Below, one piece after another: positions 1 through 9,562 of a stretch of 64,000 bases of DNA. The number at the start of each line of letters is the position of its first letter. The first letter of the stretch is position 1. A model generated the notes under the pieces. It was not told the origin of the DNA. It searched no databases and saw only the letters and a program-made list of their open reading frames with translations. Location of the stretch: assembly GCF_051859565.1 (NCBI RefSeq), contig NZ_JBHYFK010000004.1, positions 186,001 through 250,000 of the forward strand, written 5' to 3'. Origin of the DNA: Glycocaulis sp051859565. Lineage in GTDB: Bacteria > Pseudomonadota > Alphaproteobacteria > Caulobacterales > Maricaulaceae. The translations under genes and the position numbers were made by a program.

Positions 1-1542
1 GAAAGCCCGCTCGGCGGCATCGGCCAGCACATCGAGGAACTCATCCATATCATCACCGCCCGTATCGGGAACACCCAGCGCCCGCAGGTCCGGCCCCGAT
101 ACGATCTCACCCTTGCCGGAGACCGCCATGGCCACGCTGATCACGCCGCCATAGGCCATTTTGCGCCGTTCACGCATGGAGCTCGCCTCGGCATCGACGA
201 TGAAATTGCCATCAAGATGCAGGCGGCCCGCCGGGGCTTCATCGATAATGCGCGCACCGTCCGCATTGATGGCAATCAGGCTGCCATTGCTCGGGATAAC
301 GGCGGAGGGCACACCAAGCTGTTTTGCATAGGCGGCGTGCTCGATCAGATGGCGCGCCTCGCCATGAACGGGGATCGCCACTTTCGGCTTGGCCCATTCA
401 TACATTTGCTTCAGCTCGTCGCGGCAGGGATGGCCGGACACGTGGATATGCCGGTCGCGCTCGGTGATGATCTTCACGCCGCGCATGGCCAGCCGGTTCA
501 TCAGATCATAGATGCTGCGCTCATTGCCGGGGATCACGCGCGAGGAGAAGATGACCGTATCACCCTCGGTGAGGGTCACATTGCGGTGCGAACGATCTGC
601 GATACGCGAGAGCGCCGCACGCGGCTCGCCTTGTGATCCGGTGCAGACAAAGGCGATCTTGTGGCTGGGGAAATAGCCCGCCTCTTCCTCTTCAACGAAG
701 GGCGCACACGATTGCAGAAGACCCACGGACTTCGCCGCACCCGCCATGCGGTGCATGGAGCGGCCAACCAGACACACGCGCCGCCCATTGGCCTCAGCCG
801 CCAGGATCGCCGTTTCAAGGCGCGCCACGTTGGAGGCGAAGGCGGCAATCGCCACCTTGCCCTTCTGCTCGGCGATCACCTTGGTCAGGCTTTCGCGTAC
901 GCCTGCTTCAGAGCCCGCCTCGCCCGGCGTGAACACATTGGTGCTGTCACACACCATGGCCAGAATGCCCTCACGGCCCAGCGCCTTGATGGCTTCGGGG
1001 TCGGTTGGCGCGCCAATCAGGGGTTCGGGATCGATCTTCCAGTCGCCGGTATGCAGGATCAGGCCCGCAGGCGTACGGATGGCCAGCCCGTTCGGCTCCG
1101 GGATGGAGTGCGTCAGCGTGATAAGCTCGAGATCAAACGGTCCGATGTCGAACCGGCCGGTCAGCGAAATCTCGCGCACCTTGGCTTCGTTCGACAGGCC
1201 GCGCTCGGCCAGGCGGTCGCGCATCAGATAGGCGGTGAAGGGCGTGGCCCAGATGGGGCAGCGCAGCCGCTCCCAGAGATAGGCCACCGCGCCCATATGG
1301 TCTTCGTGGGCATGGGTCAGCACGATGCCCAGAAGCTGGTGCCTGCGCTCTTCGATGAAGCGCGGATCGGGCATTATGACATCAACACCGGGCGTGGAGA
1401 GATCACCGAATGTCACCCCGCAATCGACGATGATCCATTTGCGGTCCTCCTCCGGCCCGAAGCCGTAGAGGTTCAGATTCATGCCGATCTCGCCCGAACC
1501 GCCCAGCGGCAGGAAATAGACCGTGTTTTCACTCTCACTCAC
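1..1542 (-). CDS. rnj: Ribonuclease J (3' end beyond window)
   Basis: Metallo-beta-lactamase/beta-CASP ribonuclease that degrades and matures RNA in the cytoplasm. The reverse strand reads from a GTG start at 1542 and stays open for 514 codons to the window edge. The family is about 550 residues long, so only some 40 residues are missing. The N-terminus shows the PLGGSGEIGMN signature at residues 12-22, and the zinc-binding HAHEDH motif is at residues 77-82. A good ribosome site (AAAGGAG) lies just upstream, overlapping the coaX stop. The gene starts 3 bases after coaX ends, so it is probably translated from the same transcript as nuoN-birA-coaX. This order is common in alphaproteobacteria. 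Identification is by motif and context. Confidence 0.93.
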   Translation of the reverse strand, partial: MSESENTVYFLPLGGSGEIGMNLNLYGFGPEEDRKWIIVDCGVTFGDLSTPGVDVIMPDPRFIEERRHQLLGIVLTHAHEDHMGAVAYLWERLRCPIWATPFTAYLMRDRLAERGLSNEAKVREISLTGRFDIGPFDLELITLTHSIPEPNGLAIRTPAGLILHTGDWKIDPEPLIGAPTDPEAIKALGREGILAMVCDSTNVFTPGEAGSEAGVRESLTKVIAEQKGKVAIAAFASNVARLETAILAAEANGRRVCLVGRSMHRMAGAAKSVGLLQSCAPFVEEEEAGYFPSHKIAFVCTGSQGEPRAALSRIADRSHRNVTLTEGDTVIFSSRVIPGNERSIYDLMNRLAMRGVKIITERDRHIHVSGHPCRDELKQMYEWAKPKVAIPVHGEARHLIEHAAYAKQLGVPSAVIPSNGSLIAINADGARIIDEAPAGRLHLDGNFIVDAEASSMRERRKMAYGGVISVAMAVSGKGEIVSGPDLRALGVPDTGGDDMDEFLDVLADAAERAF

Positions 1543-1545
1543 GCC

Positions 1546-2328
1546 TCAGGCTCCTTTGCGGACGCTATTGAGGCGCCAGACTTCCAACAAACCGCGAATG
1601 GTCACATCCGCGTCAAAATGATCGATGGCGCGCGAGGCACCCTCAAAGAGTGACGCCACGCCGCCCGTCGCGATGACCGTCATGGGCTGGCCGTACTCGG
1701 CGCGGATACGCCCGATCAGCCCGTCTATGAGGTCGATATAGCCCCAGAACACGCCAGACTGCATGGCGCCGACTGTATTCCTGCCGATCACGCGATCGGG
1801 CTTCTCGATGGCGATGCGCGGCAGTTGCGCGGCCGCAGTGTGCAAAGCCTGCATGGACAGGTTGATGCCCGGCGCGATGATGCCGCCCTCAAACACACCG
1901 TCGGCGGACACGATATCGAAAGTCGTCGCCGTGCCGGAATCCACGATGATGAGATGGCCGGGATATTTCACCCGGCAGCCGAGCGCATTGACCAGACGGT
2001 CCGCGCCTGCCTCCCCCGGCCGGTCCAGATTGACGCTGATGCCCAGATTGACGCCTGCATCACCAATCACCACCGGATCGGTCTTCAGATAGCGCTTTGA
2101 AAGATTGCGCAGATTGAACAGCGATTGCGGCACCACCGATGAAATGACGCAAGCCGACAGATCGTCAAAGCTCAGCCCCTGCAGGGTCATCAGCTGGGCC
2201 AGCCAGACCGCGTATTCGTCTGCCGTACGCGGGCTGTAGGTGGCGGTGCGCCATTGCGCGCGCCAGTCCTGCCCGTCATGGACGGCAAACAGCGTATTGG
2301 TATTGCCGCAATCAATCGCCAGCAGCAT
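1546..2328 (-). CDS. coaX: Type III pantothenate kinase
   Basis: Phosphorylates pantothenate in the first step of coenzyme A synthesis. The 260-residue length is normal for CoaX. The N-terminal nucleotide-binding motif DCGNTNT is at residues 6-12, GADRLVNALG lies near the middle, and DSGTATTFDIV follows, all typical of the ASKHA-fold type III enzyme. It begins 5 bases after birA and ends 3 bases before rnj, inside the tail of the complex I operon. An ATG start with an AAGG upstream fits well. Confidence 0.95.
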   Translation of the reverse strand: MLLAIDCGNTNTLFAVHDGQDWRAQWRTATYSPRTADEYAVWLAQLMTLQGLSFDDLSACVISSVVPQSLFNLRNLSKRYLKTDPVVIGDAGVNLGISVNLDRPGEAGADRLVNALGCRVKYPGHLIIVDSGTATTFDIVSADGVFEGGIIAPGINLSMQALHTAAAQLPRIAIEKPDRVIGRNTVGAMQSGVFWGYIDLIDGLIGRIRAEYGQPMTVIATGGVASLFEGASRAIDHFDADVTIRGLLEVWRLNSVRKGA

Positions 2329-2333
2329 CGCGT

Positions 2334-3068
2334 TCAGCCTTGTGGGTTAGCCGGAAAGAAGACATCGCCTGCGGAGATAAGCCGTCTTGTGCCATCTGCC
2401 AAATCCAGCCGCAGTGCGCCATCGGGCATGAGATCGGCAAAAATGCCTTCCACCGTCTCGTTCTCCAGTCGCGCCACGACCCGCTCGCCAAGCCCGTGCG
2501 CGCGGGCGAGCCACGCATCGCGTATCGGGGCAAAGCCCGACACCTGCCAGCGCTGTAGCCAAATGTCGAAATGATGGGCCAGCCGCTCCCCGGCATGGGC
2601 CGGGTCCGCCTTTGCGCCATGGGCGGCAAGGCTGGTCGCAGGGCGCTCAGAATCCTCCGGGTGATGGGCGAGATTGACGCCAATGCCTGCCGCCAGCCAC
2701 AGACCGCCGCCGGGCGCGGCGCCGGATTCCAGCAATATGCCACAGACCTTGCGGCCCTCGATCAGCACATCATTGGGCCATTTCAGGCGCGGATTGAGAC
2801 CGGGAGCAAGTTCCTCGACGAGATCAGCGACGGCCAGGGCTGCGGCAAAGGACAGCCGCGCCGCATCGCTGGCCTGCGTATCAAGCACGTAAAGCCCGGT
2901 GATGAAGAGATTGCCGGGCTGGCTTACCCAGGTGCGGCCGCGCCGCCCGCGCCCTGCGCCCTGCCGGTCTGCGCGTATCCAGACCGGCCCGCGCTCTCCT
3001 GCGAGCGCCCGGCGGCGGGCCTCTTCATTGGTGGAATCCAGCTCGGCGTAGTGATCGATCCGCAGCAC
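2334..3068 (-). CDS. birA: Biotin--[acetyl-CoA-carboxylase] ligase
   Basis: Activates biotin with ATP and transfers it to a lysine of the acetyl-CoA carboxylase carrier protein. The protein has 244 residues and lacks the N-terminal DNA-binding domain of the E. coli protein, so it is a monofunctional class I ligase. The biotin/AMP loop GRGRRGR is at residues 39-45 and KWPND at 96-100. The start is GTG (GTG-CTG-CGG) 3 bases downstream of the nuoN stop. The tight spacing suggests translational coupling to nuoN. Confidence 0.94.
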   Translation of the reverse strand: MLRIDHYAELDSTNEEARRRALAGERGPVWIRADRQGAGRGRRGRTWVSQPGNLFITGLYVLDTQASDAARLSFAAALAVADLVEELAPGLNPRLKWPNDVLIEGRKVCGILLESGAAPGGGLWLAAGIGVNLAHHPEDSERPATSLAAHGAKADPAHAGERLAHHFDIWLQRWQVSGFAPIRDAWLARAHGLGERVVARLENETVEGIFADLMPDGALRLDLADGTRRLISAGDVFFPANPQG

Positions 3069-3071
3069 GCT

Positions 3072-4529
3072 CTAGCCGCCGATGGCCGAACCCGCCTCGA
3101 TGACGCGGTTAAGCATGAACGGCACCAGCAGGAGCAGGCCCACGGTCGCAATGCCGGTCACGCGCGTGATGACGGCCACGCTGGCGGGCGGGTTGAGGAA
3201 CTCGCCCCCTGTGGGCTCATCAAACCAGACGCGCTTCAGGATCATCAGATAGTAGGCAATCGAGACGGTGGAGAAGATACCGGCCAGTACCACCAGCCAG
3301 ACAAGGCCCGCCTGCACGGCGGCATAGAACACGAACAGCTTGCCGAAGAAGCCGACGAGGAAGGGCATGCCGCCAATCGACAGCAGCAGGCCCGTAAAGG
3401 CGAGCGCGAGGCCGGGGCGGGACTTGGAGAGACCTGCCAGATCCTCGATGCGCTCCACCATGCCCTCAGCACGGCGCATGGAGAGGATGACGCCGAACGC
3501 GCCAGCCACACCGATCACATAGAGCGTCATGTAGAGCAGAACGGCCCACACCGCCGCCTCGCTGGCTGCAGACAGGCCAACCAGCGCATAGCCCATATTG
3601 CCGATGGAGGAATAGGCCATCAGGCGCTTGATATTGGTCTGCAGCAGCGCGCCCAGCGCGCCGATACCCATGGAGAGGATCGCGAGGATAATTGTGATCT
3701 GCTGCCACTGGTCGGACATGGCGCCAAACGGCTCCATCAGCACGCGGATGAGCAGGACCATGGCGGCGAGCTTCGGCGCGGTGGCAAAGAAGGCCGCAAC
3801 CGGCGTCGGCGCGCCCTCATAGACGTCCGGCGTCCACATGTGGAAGGGCGCGGCGGATATCTTGAACGCAAGGCCGGAGACCACGAACACCAGGCCGAAG
3901 ATGAGGCCGACAGACGGGTTTTCCGCCGCCAACGCAATCGCGCCAAATTCGGTGGAGCCAGCAAAGCCGTAAACCAGCGACGCGCCGTAAAGCAGCAGGC
4001 CGGAGGAGAGCGCGCCCAGCACGAAATATTTCAGGCCCGCTTCCGAAGCACGAAGGCTGTCACGGTTGAAGGCCGCGAGGATATAGAGGGCCAGCGATTG
4101 CAGCTCGAGGCCGAGATAGAGCGCGATGAGATCACCGGCCGAGACCATGACCGACATGCCAAGCGTCGCCAGCAGGATCAGTACCGGGAACTCGAAACGC
4201 GCGAGACGCTCGGTGCGCAGATAATGGCCGGCCAGAACCAGGGCGATAGCCGCCGCGAGATATACAACCGCCTTGGCGTAGAGCGAGAAGCTGTCCAGCA
4301 CGAACGCGCCATAGAAGGCCGTGCCGCCACCTTGCGGGGCCAGAAACACCGCCACGCCCGCCGCGAGGATCAGGAGCGCCATCGCCGCCAGCGACACCAG
4401 ACGCGCGGCCGTTTCCTCACCCTTGATGAAGACACCCGCCAGCAGGAGCGCCATGGCGCCAACGGCAAGGATCAGCTCAGGAACGATGAGGCTGAGATCG
4501 GCAAGAAGCATGGATCCGGTCATGGGCAT
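3072..4529 (-). CDS. nuoN: NADH-quinone oxidoreductase subunit N
   Basis: One of three antiporter-like proton-pumping membrane subunits of complex I, about 485 residues with some 14 predicted transmembrane helices. Conserved segments include the FKISAAPFHMWTPDVYEG stretch and the lysine in LLQTNIKRLMAYSSIGNMGY. Several starts are possible (TTG 4532, ATG 4529, 4523, 4511). ATG 4529 or 4523 is best placed behind AAGG. It follows nuoM by about 13 bases and precedes birA. Confidence 0.96.
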   Translation of the reverse strand: MPMTGSMLLADLSLIVPELILAVGAMALLLAGVFIKGEETAARLVSLAAMALLILAAGVAVFLAPQGGGTAFYGAFVLDSFSLYAKAVVYLAAAIALVLAGHYLRTERLARFEFPVLILLATLGMSVMVSAGDLIALYLGLELQSLALYILAAFNRDSLRASEAGLKYFVLGALSSGLLLYGASLVYGFAGSTEFGAIALAAENPSVGLIFGLVFVVSGLAFKISAAPFHMWTPDVYEGAPTPVAAFFATAPKLAAMVLLIRVLMEPFGAMSDQWQQITIILAILSMGIGALGALLQTNIKRLMAYSSIGNMGYALVGLSAASEAAVWAVLLYMTLYVIGVAGAFGVILSMRRAEGMVERIEDLAGLSKSRPGLALAFTGLLLSIGGMPFLVGFFGKLFVFYAAVQAGLVWLVVLAGIFSTVSIAYYLMILKRVWFDEPTGGEFLNPPASVAVITRVTGIATVGLLLLVPFMLNRVIEAGSAIGG

Positions 4530-4542
4530 CAAGCCTTGAAGC

Positions 4543-6057
4543 TTACGGGTTGGCGGAGGCGGCCAGCGCCCCCTGATATTGCGAGATCAGCGCTTCGACC
4601 GAAGCGGTGGTGATGTCGGTGATCGGGGTGGTGAAGAAGCCGAGCCAGATGGCAAGGAAGGCCAGCACACCCAGATTGATCCACTCACGCCAGTCGAGAT
4701 CGGTGGCCGATTCCAGTTTCGGGTTCGTCATCTCGCCGAACACGACCTTCTTGTAGAGGGTCAGCATGTAGACGGCCGAGACAATCACGCCGAAGGCGGC
4801 ACCAAAGGCGACGCGCGGGTCGTACTCGAACGCGCCCATCATGGTCATGATCTCGCCGACAAAGCCCGAAGTGCCCGGCAGGCCGACATTGGCCATGGTG
4901 AACAGGGCGAAGAAGGCGGCATAGACCGGCATTTTGTGAACCAGCCCGCCATAGAAGGCGATGTCACGCGTGTGGAAGCGGTCGTAGATCACGCCGACAC
5001 ACAGGAAAAGCGCGCCGGAGATGATCCCGTGCGAGATCATCTGGAAGATCGCGCCCTGCACGCCCAGCGCATTCATCGTGAAGATACCCATCGTCACGAA
5101 GCCCATGTGGGCGACGGACGAATAGGCGATCAGCTTCTTGATGTCGGTCTGCCGGAAGGCGACCAGCGAGGTGTAGATGATCGCGATGACCGACAGCACC
5201 ATCACCATCGGCGCAAAGAAGGCGCTGGCATCCGGGAACATCGGGATGGAGAAGCGCAGGAAGCCATAGCCGCCGAGCTTCAGCAGGATACCCGCCAGAA
5301 TGACCGAGCCGGCCGTCGGCGCTTCCACGTGCGCATCGGGCAGCCAGGTATGAACCGGCCACATCGGCATTTTCACCGCGAACGAGGCGAAGAAAGCCAG
5401 CCATAGCCATGTCTGCGCATCGCGCAGGAATTCATGCTCCAGCAGCACGGTGATGTCGGTCGTCCCGGAGACGACGAACATGTAGATCATCGCCACCAGC
5501 ATCAGCACCGAGCCGAGGAAGGTGTAGAGGAAGAACTTGAACGCCGCATAGATGCGGTTGGCTCCGCCCCACACCCCGATGATGAGGAACATCGGGATCA
5601 GCGAGCCTTCAAAGAAGATGTAAAAGAGTACGAGGTCCAGCGCGCAGAAAATGCCGATGACCAGCGCTTCGAGCAGCAGGAAGGCGGCCATGTAGTCGGC
5701 CACGCGCTTTTCCAGCTTCCAGCTTGCCAGAATGCAGATCGGCATCAGGAAGGCGGTCAGCAGGACGAACAGCACCGACAGCCCGTCCACGCCCATGCGG
5801 TAATTGATGCCCATGGCAGTGAGCCAGTCGGCCGTCTCGACGAACTGGAAGCCGGGCTGGGCGGTATCAAACTCCAGCACCAGCAGGATCGACAGCGCGA
5901 ACACGAACAGCGTCACGAACAGGGCGACGCCGCGCGCATTGCGGTCCAGCGCCGGACGGTCCTCCGAGCGCATCAGCGCGCGCAAAACCAGTATCGCCAC
6001 CGCGCCCAGCGCAGGCAGGAAGGTCAGCGCAGTAAGGATGGGCAGTTGTCCCAGCAT
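4543..6057 (-). CDS. nuoM: NADH-quinone oxidoreductase subunit M
   Basis: Antiporter-like proton-translocating subunit of complex I, 504 residues of almost entirely hydrophobic helices. The conserved KMPMWPVHTWLPDAHVEAPTAGS stretch contains the buried lysine region, and the second lysine segment reads RQTDIKKLIAYSSVAHMG. Length and order (L-M-N) match the family. The ATG at 6057 lies 2 bases after the nuoL stop. Confidence 0.97.
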   Translation of the reverse strand: MLGQLPILTALTFLPALGAVAILVLRALMRSEDRPALDRNARGVALFVTLFVFALSILLVLEFDTAQPGFQFVETADWLTAMGINYRMGVDGLSVLFVLLTAFLMPICILASWKLEKRVADYMAAFLLLEALVIGIFCALDLVLFYIFFEGSLIPMFLIIGVWGGANRIYAAFKFFLYTFLGSVLMLVAMIYMFVVSGTTDITVLLEHEFLRDAQTWLWLAFFASFAVKMPMWPVHTWLPDAHVEAPTAGSVILAGILLKLGGYGFLRFSIPMFPDASAFFAPMVMVLSVIAIIYTSLVAFRQTDIKKLIAYSSVAHMGFVTMGIFTMNALGVQGAIFQMISHGIISGALFLCVGVIYDRFHTRDIAFYGGLVHKMPVYAAFFALFTMANVGLPGTSGFVGEIMTMMGAFEYDPRVAFGAAFGVIVSAVYMLTLYKKVVFGEMTNPKLESATDLDWREWINLGVLAFLAIWLGFFTTPITDITTASVEALISQYQGALAASANP

Positions 6058-6059
6058 GC

Positions 6060-8033
6060 CTATTGTCCCCCGGCCCGCGCGACCAGCCAGACGGCAAGGC
6101 CCAGAACGCCGATCAGCATCACGAATGCGTAGTGATAGAGATAGCCCGACTGCAGGCGCACGATGCGGCGGCCTGCCTGCATGACGGTGCCGGCCACGCC
6201 ATCCGGGCCGAGCCCGTCAATGATGCGCCGGTCGCCCACCTTCCAGAACAGATCACCAAGCCCGCGCGCGCCGCGCACGAAGATGAAGTCGTAGATCTCG
6301 TCGAAATACCACTTGTTGTAGAGGAAGCTGTGGAGCGGGCCGCCACGCGCAGCGATCTTCGCGGGCAGGCCTTCCTTCACAACATAGAACCAGTAGGCCA
6401 GCACAAAGCCGAGTACCGTCACCGCAATCGGGCTGAACAGCACCCAGTCCGGCGGATGATGGCCCGTGGCCCCTTCTCCGTAATTGCCTATCGCGTACGG
6501 ACCGGCAGGCAGGCTGCCACCCCAGAATTCCAGCGCCCCGCGGCCAACAAAATCGCTGCGGAACAGGAAGCCGGCGAATATCGCACCAACGGCCAGCAGC
6601 AGAAGCGGGATCACCATGATCCACGGGCTTTCATGGGCGTGGTCAAGCGTGTGCTTGTCGCCGCGGAACTTGCCGTGGAAGGTCATGAATATGAGACGCC
6701 AGGAGTAGAAGGAGGTCAGGCCCGCCGCGATGATCGCCACCATGAAGGCGAAATAGCCGAAGGTCACGCCATCCGCGCCCGCCATGAAGGCTTCCTCGAT
6801 GATCATGTCTTTCGAGTAGAAGCCGGCAAAGCCAAGGTTCAGAAGCGGAATGCCCACGCCCGTCAGCGCCAGCGTGCCGATAATCATCATGATCCAGGTG
6901 ACGGGCAGCAGCTTGTAGATGCCGCCCATATTGCGCATGTCCTGCTCGTGATGGAGGCCGTGAATGACCGAACCGGCACCCAGGAACAGCAGCGCCTTGA
7001 AGAAGGCGTGCGTAAACAGGTGGAACATGGCCGCCGAGTAGAGGCCAAGCCCCGCCGCGAAGAACATGTAGCCGAGCTGCGAGCAGGTCGAGTACGCGAT
7101 CACGCGCTTGATGTCGTTCTGCACAAGGCCGACCGTGGCGGCAAACAGCGCCGTCGTCGCACCGATGAAGGTGATGATGGCCGAAGTGTTCGGCGCCAGC
7201 TCGTAGATCGGGTAGCAGCGGCAGACCAGGAACACGCCCGCTGTCACCATGGTCGCGGCGTGGATCAGGGCGGAGACCGGCGTCGGGCCTTCCATGGCGT
7301 CGGGAAGCCAGACATGCAGGAAGAACTGCGCCGATTTGCCCATCGCCCCGATGAAGAGCAGGAAGGCAATCAGCTCCAGCGCCATGAATTCGAGGCCGAA
7401 CAGGGTGAGCGTCTGGACAGTGCCGTCATCGACCTGACCGAACACGGCGTCGAAATCCAGCGTACCGAACACGGCAAACACCGCCATCACCCCGAGCGCC
7501 AGACCGAAATCGCCGACGCGGTTGGTGACGAACGCCTTGATGGCCGCGTCATTGGCCGACTTCTTCTTGTACCAGAAGCCGATCAGCAGATAGGAGGCGA
7601 GGCCCACGCCTTCCCAGCCGAAGAACATCTGCAGGAAGTTGTCAGCGGTCACCAGCGACAGCATGGCGAAGGTGAAGAGCGACAGATAGGCAAAGAATCG
7701 CGCGCGGTGCGGGTCGTCGGCCATATAGCCCCACGAGTACACGTGCACGAGCGCGGACACGCTGGTCACGACGACCAGCATTACCGCAGAGAGCGAATCC
7801 AGCCGGATGTCCCAGCTAATGTCGAAATTGCCAACGGCCATCCACTGCGCGAGCTCGTAAGTGCGCGCATTGCCAAGGATTGCCACGTCCACAAACAGCC
7901 AGGCCGATGCCAGTGCCGCGGCGATCGTGGCCCCGGTGGTGATGAACTGGCTGGCGCGCGTGCCGATCTGCTTGTGGAACAGGCCGGCAATGATGGCTGC
8001 CAGAAGGGGTCCGAAAACGACGATAAAAGCCAT
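6060..8033 (-). CDS. nuoL: NADH-quinone oxidoreductase subunit L
   Basis: Largest antiporter-like subunit of complex I, 657 residues. It has about 16 helices and the long C-terminal lateral helix expected of NuoL. The recognisable block GKSAQFFLHVWLPDAMEGPTPVSALIHAATMV and the following VQNDIKRVIAYSTCSQLGYM are the two proton-channel motifs. It follows nuoK by 9 bases. The opposite strand of this gene is open for over 750 codons, but that frame has no protein-like composition. Confidence 0.97.
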   Translation of the reverse strand: MAFIVVFGPLLAAIIAGLFHKQIGTRASQFITTGATIAAALASAWLFVDVAILGNARTYELAQWMAVGNFDISWDIRLDSLSAVMLVVVTSVSALVHVYSWGYMADDPHRARFFAYLSLFTFAMLSLVTADNFLQMFFGWEGVGLASYLLIGFWYKKKSANDAAIKAFVTNRVGDFGLALGVMAVFAVFGTLDFDAVFGQVDDGTVQTLTLFGLEFMALELIAFLLFIGAMGKSAQFFLHVWLPDAMEGPTPVSALIHAATMVTAGVFLVCRCYPIYELAPNTSAIITFIGATTALFAATVGLVQNDIKRVIAYSTCSQLGYMFFAAGLGLYSAAMFHLFTHAFFKALLFLGAGSVIHGLHHEQDMRNMGGIYKLLPVTWIMMIIGTLALTGVGIPLLNLGFAGFYSKDMIIEEAFMAGADGVTFGYFAFMVAIIAAGLTSFYSWRLIFMTFHGKFRGDKHTLDHAHESPWIMVIPLLLLAVGAIFAGFLFRSDFVGRGALEFWGGSLPAGPYAIGNYGEGATGHHPPDWVLFSPIAVTVLGFVLAYWFYVVKEGLPAKIAARGGPLHSFLYNKWYFDEIYDFIFVRGARGLGDLFWKVGDRRIIDGLGPDGVAGTVMQAGRRIVRLQSGYLYHYAFVMLIGVLGLAVWLVARAGGQ

Positions 8034-8042
8034 GATGCCGCT

Positions 8043-8354
8043 CTAGCCCTTCATCAGGTTGACGCCCTCAACCGCGATATCGCCGCGGTTGCGGAAGAAG
8101 ACGACGAGGATGGCGAGGCCGACAGCCGCCTCAGCCGCTGCGACCGTGAGGATCAGCATCGCGAAGACCTGCCCGGTCATGTCGCCCAGATGGGAGGAGA
8201 ACGCGACCATGTTCACGTTCACCGCCAGCAGGATCAGCTCGATCGACATCAAAAGGATGATGACGTTCTTGCGGTTCACGAAAATGCCGAACACGCCAAT
8301 CGTGAACAGGATCGCGGCCAGCGTCAGATAGTGTCCCAGACCGATCTCGAACAT
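8043..8354 (-). CDS. nuoK: NADH-quinone oxidoreductase subunit K
   Basis: Small three-helix membrane subunit of complex I (103 residues), related to MrpC antiporter subunits. The second and third helices carry the conserved glutamates (for example in LLMSIELILLAVN) needed for proton transfer in the family. Its ATG overlaps the nuoJ stop by one base (TAATG), indicating coupled translation. Confidence 0.96.
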   Translation of the reverse strand: MFEIGLGHYLTLAAILFTIGVFGIFVNRKNVIILLMSIELILLAVNVNMVAFSSHLGDMTGQVFAMLILTVAAAEAAVGLAILVVFFRNRGDIAVEGVNLMKG

Positions 8355-8962
8355 TAGCCGATCCCCTCGCCCGATTTGACCTCGACCAGCTCTACGCCTT
8401 CCTCGCGGCGGCGCTGCACCTGGCGCGCGATGTTCTGGCGGCGCACGCCCTCGCGGTGACGCAAGGTGAGCACGATGGCACCAATCATCGCCACCAGCAG
8501 GACAAGGCCCGCCAGCTGGAAGAAGAAGACGTAACGGTCATAGAGGATGGAGCCGAGCGCCTCGGCATTGGTCATCTCCGGCGGTACGGGCGTCTGCAGC
8601 GCAGCGCCCGCCGTATCCGACACCACCCAGGTGATGCCCGTCAGGGACAGAATGCCCACCAGCGCGAGCGCAACCGCGCCGCCGAGTGGCAGATAGCTGA
8701 GAAAGCCCTCTTTGAGCGCGGCAAAGTCCACATCCAGCATCATCACGACGAAGAGGAAGAGCACCGCCACCGCGCCGACATAGACAATGACCAGCAGCAT
8801 GGCGAGGAACTCGGCCCCCAGCATCACGAAGAGGCCCGCCGCCGAGAAGAAGGTCAGGATCAGGAACAGTACGGCGCGCACGGGATTACGTGCGGCCACT
8901 ACCATGAAGGCGGAGATAACCGCCGTCCCTGCCAGAATGTAAAACGCCGCTGCCTGCAGCAT
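8354..8962 (-). CDS. nuoJ: NADH-quinone oxidoreductase subunit J
   Basis: Five-helix membrane subunit of complex I, 202 residues. The AVLFLFVVMMLDVDF segment is the typical TM3/loop signature. The C-terminus after the last helix is charged (RHREGVRRQNIARQVQ). It is separated from nuoI by about 100 bases, the widest gap inside the nuo block. That gap contains a perfect hairpin (see 9014-9030). Confidence 0.95.
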   Translation of the reverse strand: MLQAAAFYILAGTAVISAFMVVAARNPVRAVLFLILTFFSAAGLFVMLGAEFLAMLLVIVYVGAVAVLFLFVVMMLDVDFAALKEGFLSYLPLGGAVALALVGILSLTGITWVVSDTAGAALQTPVPPEMTNAEALGSILYDRYVFFFQLAGLVLLVAMIGAIVLTLRHREGVRRQNIARQVQRRREEGVELVEVKSGEGIG

Positions 8963-9013
8963 GGTCCCCCCTTGGGCCCGAACGGGCTGTGGGCTGTCTG
9001 GTCGTTAACGGCA

Positions 9014-9030
9014 CCGGAAAGGCTTTCCGG
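9014..9030. repeat. 8-bp palindrome in the nuoI-nuoJ gap
   Basis: CCGGAAAG, one G, then CTTTCCGG: a perfect inverted repeat in the only sizeable gap (8963-9064) inside the nuo operon. No T-run follows in the direction of transcription, so it is not a standard terminator. It may be an RNA-stabilising or processing hairpin. Confidence 0.5.
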
Positions 9031-9064
9031 ACCGGGCTAATATGAGTCGGGCGCCCTTCTAGCG

Positions 9065-9553
9065 TTACCGGTAGCGGGCGTCGAGTTCGAGGTTCCGGGC
9101 AATCTCACGTTCCCAGCGGTCCCCGTTCTCGAGAAGCTTGTCCTTGTCGTAGTAGAGTTCTTCGCGCGTTTCGGTCGCGTACTCGAAGTTCGGGCCTTCC
9201 ACGATGGCATCGACCGGGCAGGCTTCCTGGCAGAAGCCGCAATAGATGCATTTGACCATGTCGATATCGTAGCGCGTGGTGCGGCGTGAGCCGTCCTCGC
9301 GCGGTTCGGCCTCGATGGTGATGGCCTGCGCCGGGCACACCGCTTCGCACAGCTTGCACGCGATGCAGCGCTCCTCGCCATTGGCGTAGCGGCGAAGCGC
9401 GTGCTGGCCGCGGAAGCGCGGACTGAGGCGGCCCTTCTCGAACGGATAGTTCACGGTCGGCTTCGGCGTGAAAAGCTGGCGCATGCCAAGGCCGAACGCG
9501 CCCCAGAAATCCATCAGGGCGGCTCCGCGCAGGGTTTGGGCGATACGGCTCAT
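9065..9553 (-). CDS. nuoI: NADH-quinone oxidoreductase subunit I (2x[4Fe-4S])
   Basis: Ferredoxin-like peripheral-arm subunit of 162 residues that carries clusters N6a and N6b and passes electrons towards NuoB. Two full CxxCxxCxxxCP motifs are visible: C63/C66/C69/C73 and C102/C105/C108/C112. Length and the N-terminal amphipathic segment are normal for alphaproteobacterial NuoI. The ATG at 9553 follows nuoH by 9 bases. Confidence 0.97.
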   Translation of the reverse strand: MSRIAQTLRGAALMDFWGAFGLGMRQLFTPKPTVNYPFEKGRLSPRFRGQHALRRYANGEERCIACKLCEAVCPAQAITIEAEPREDGSRRTTRYDIDMVKCIYCGFCQEACPVDAIVEGPNFEYATETREELYYDKDKLLENGDRWEREIARNLELDARYR

Positions 9554-9562
9554 TGGATTGTC

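Noticed and set aside
2571..4613. 680-codon open frame on the plus strand
   Set aside because: It is antisense to birA and nuoN. Its composition is Arg/Gln/His/Glu-rich as expected from reading a high-GC, hydrophobic gene backwards, and nuoN is unmistakable.
6063..8357. 764-codon open frame on the plus strand
   Set aside because: Antisense shadow of nuoL and nuoK, with the same charged low-complexity composition. nuoL and nuoK have clear motifs.
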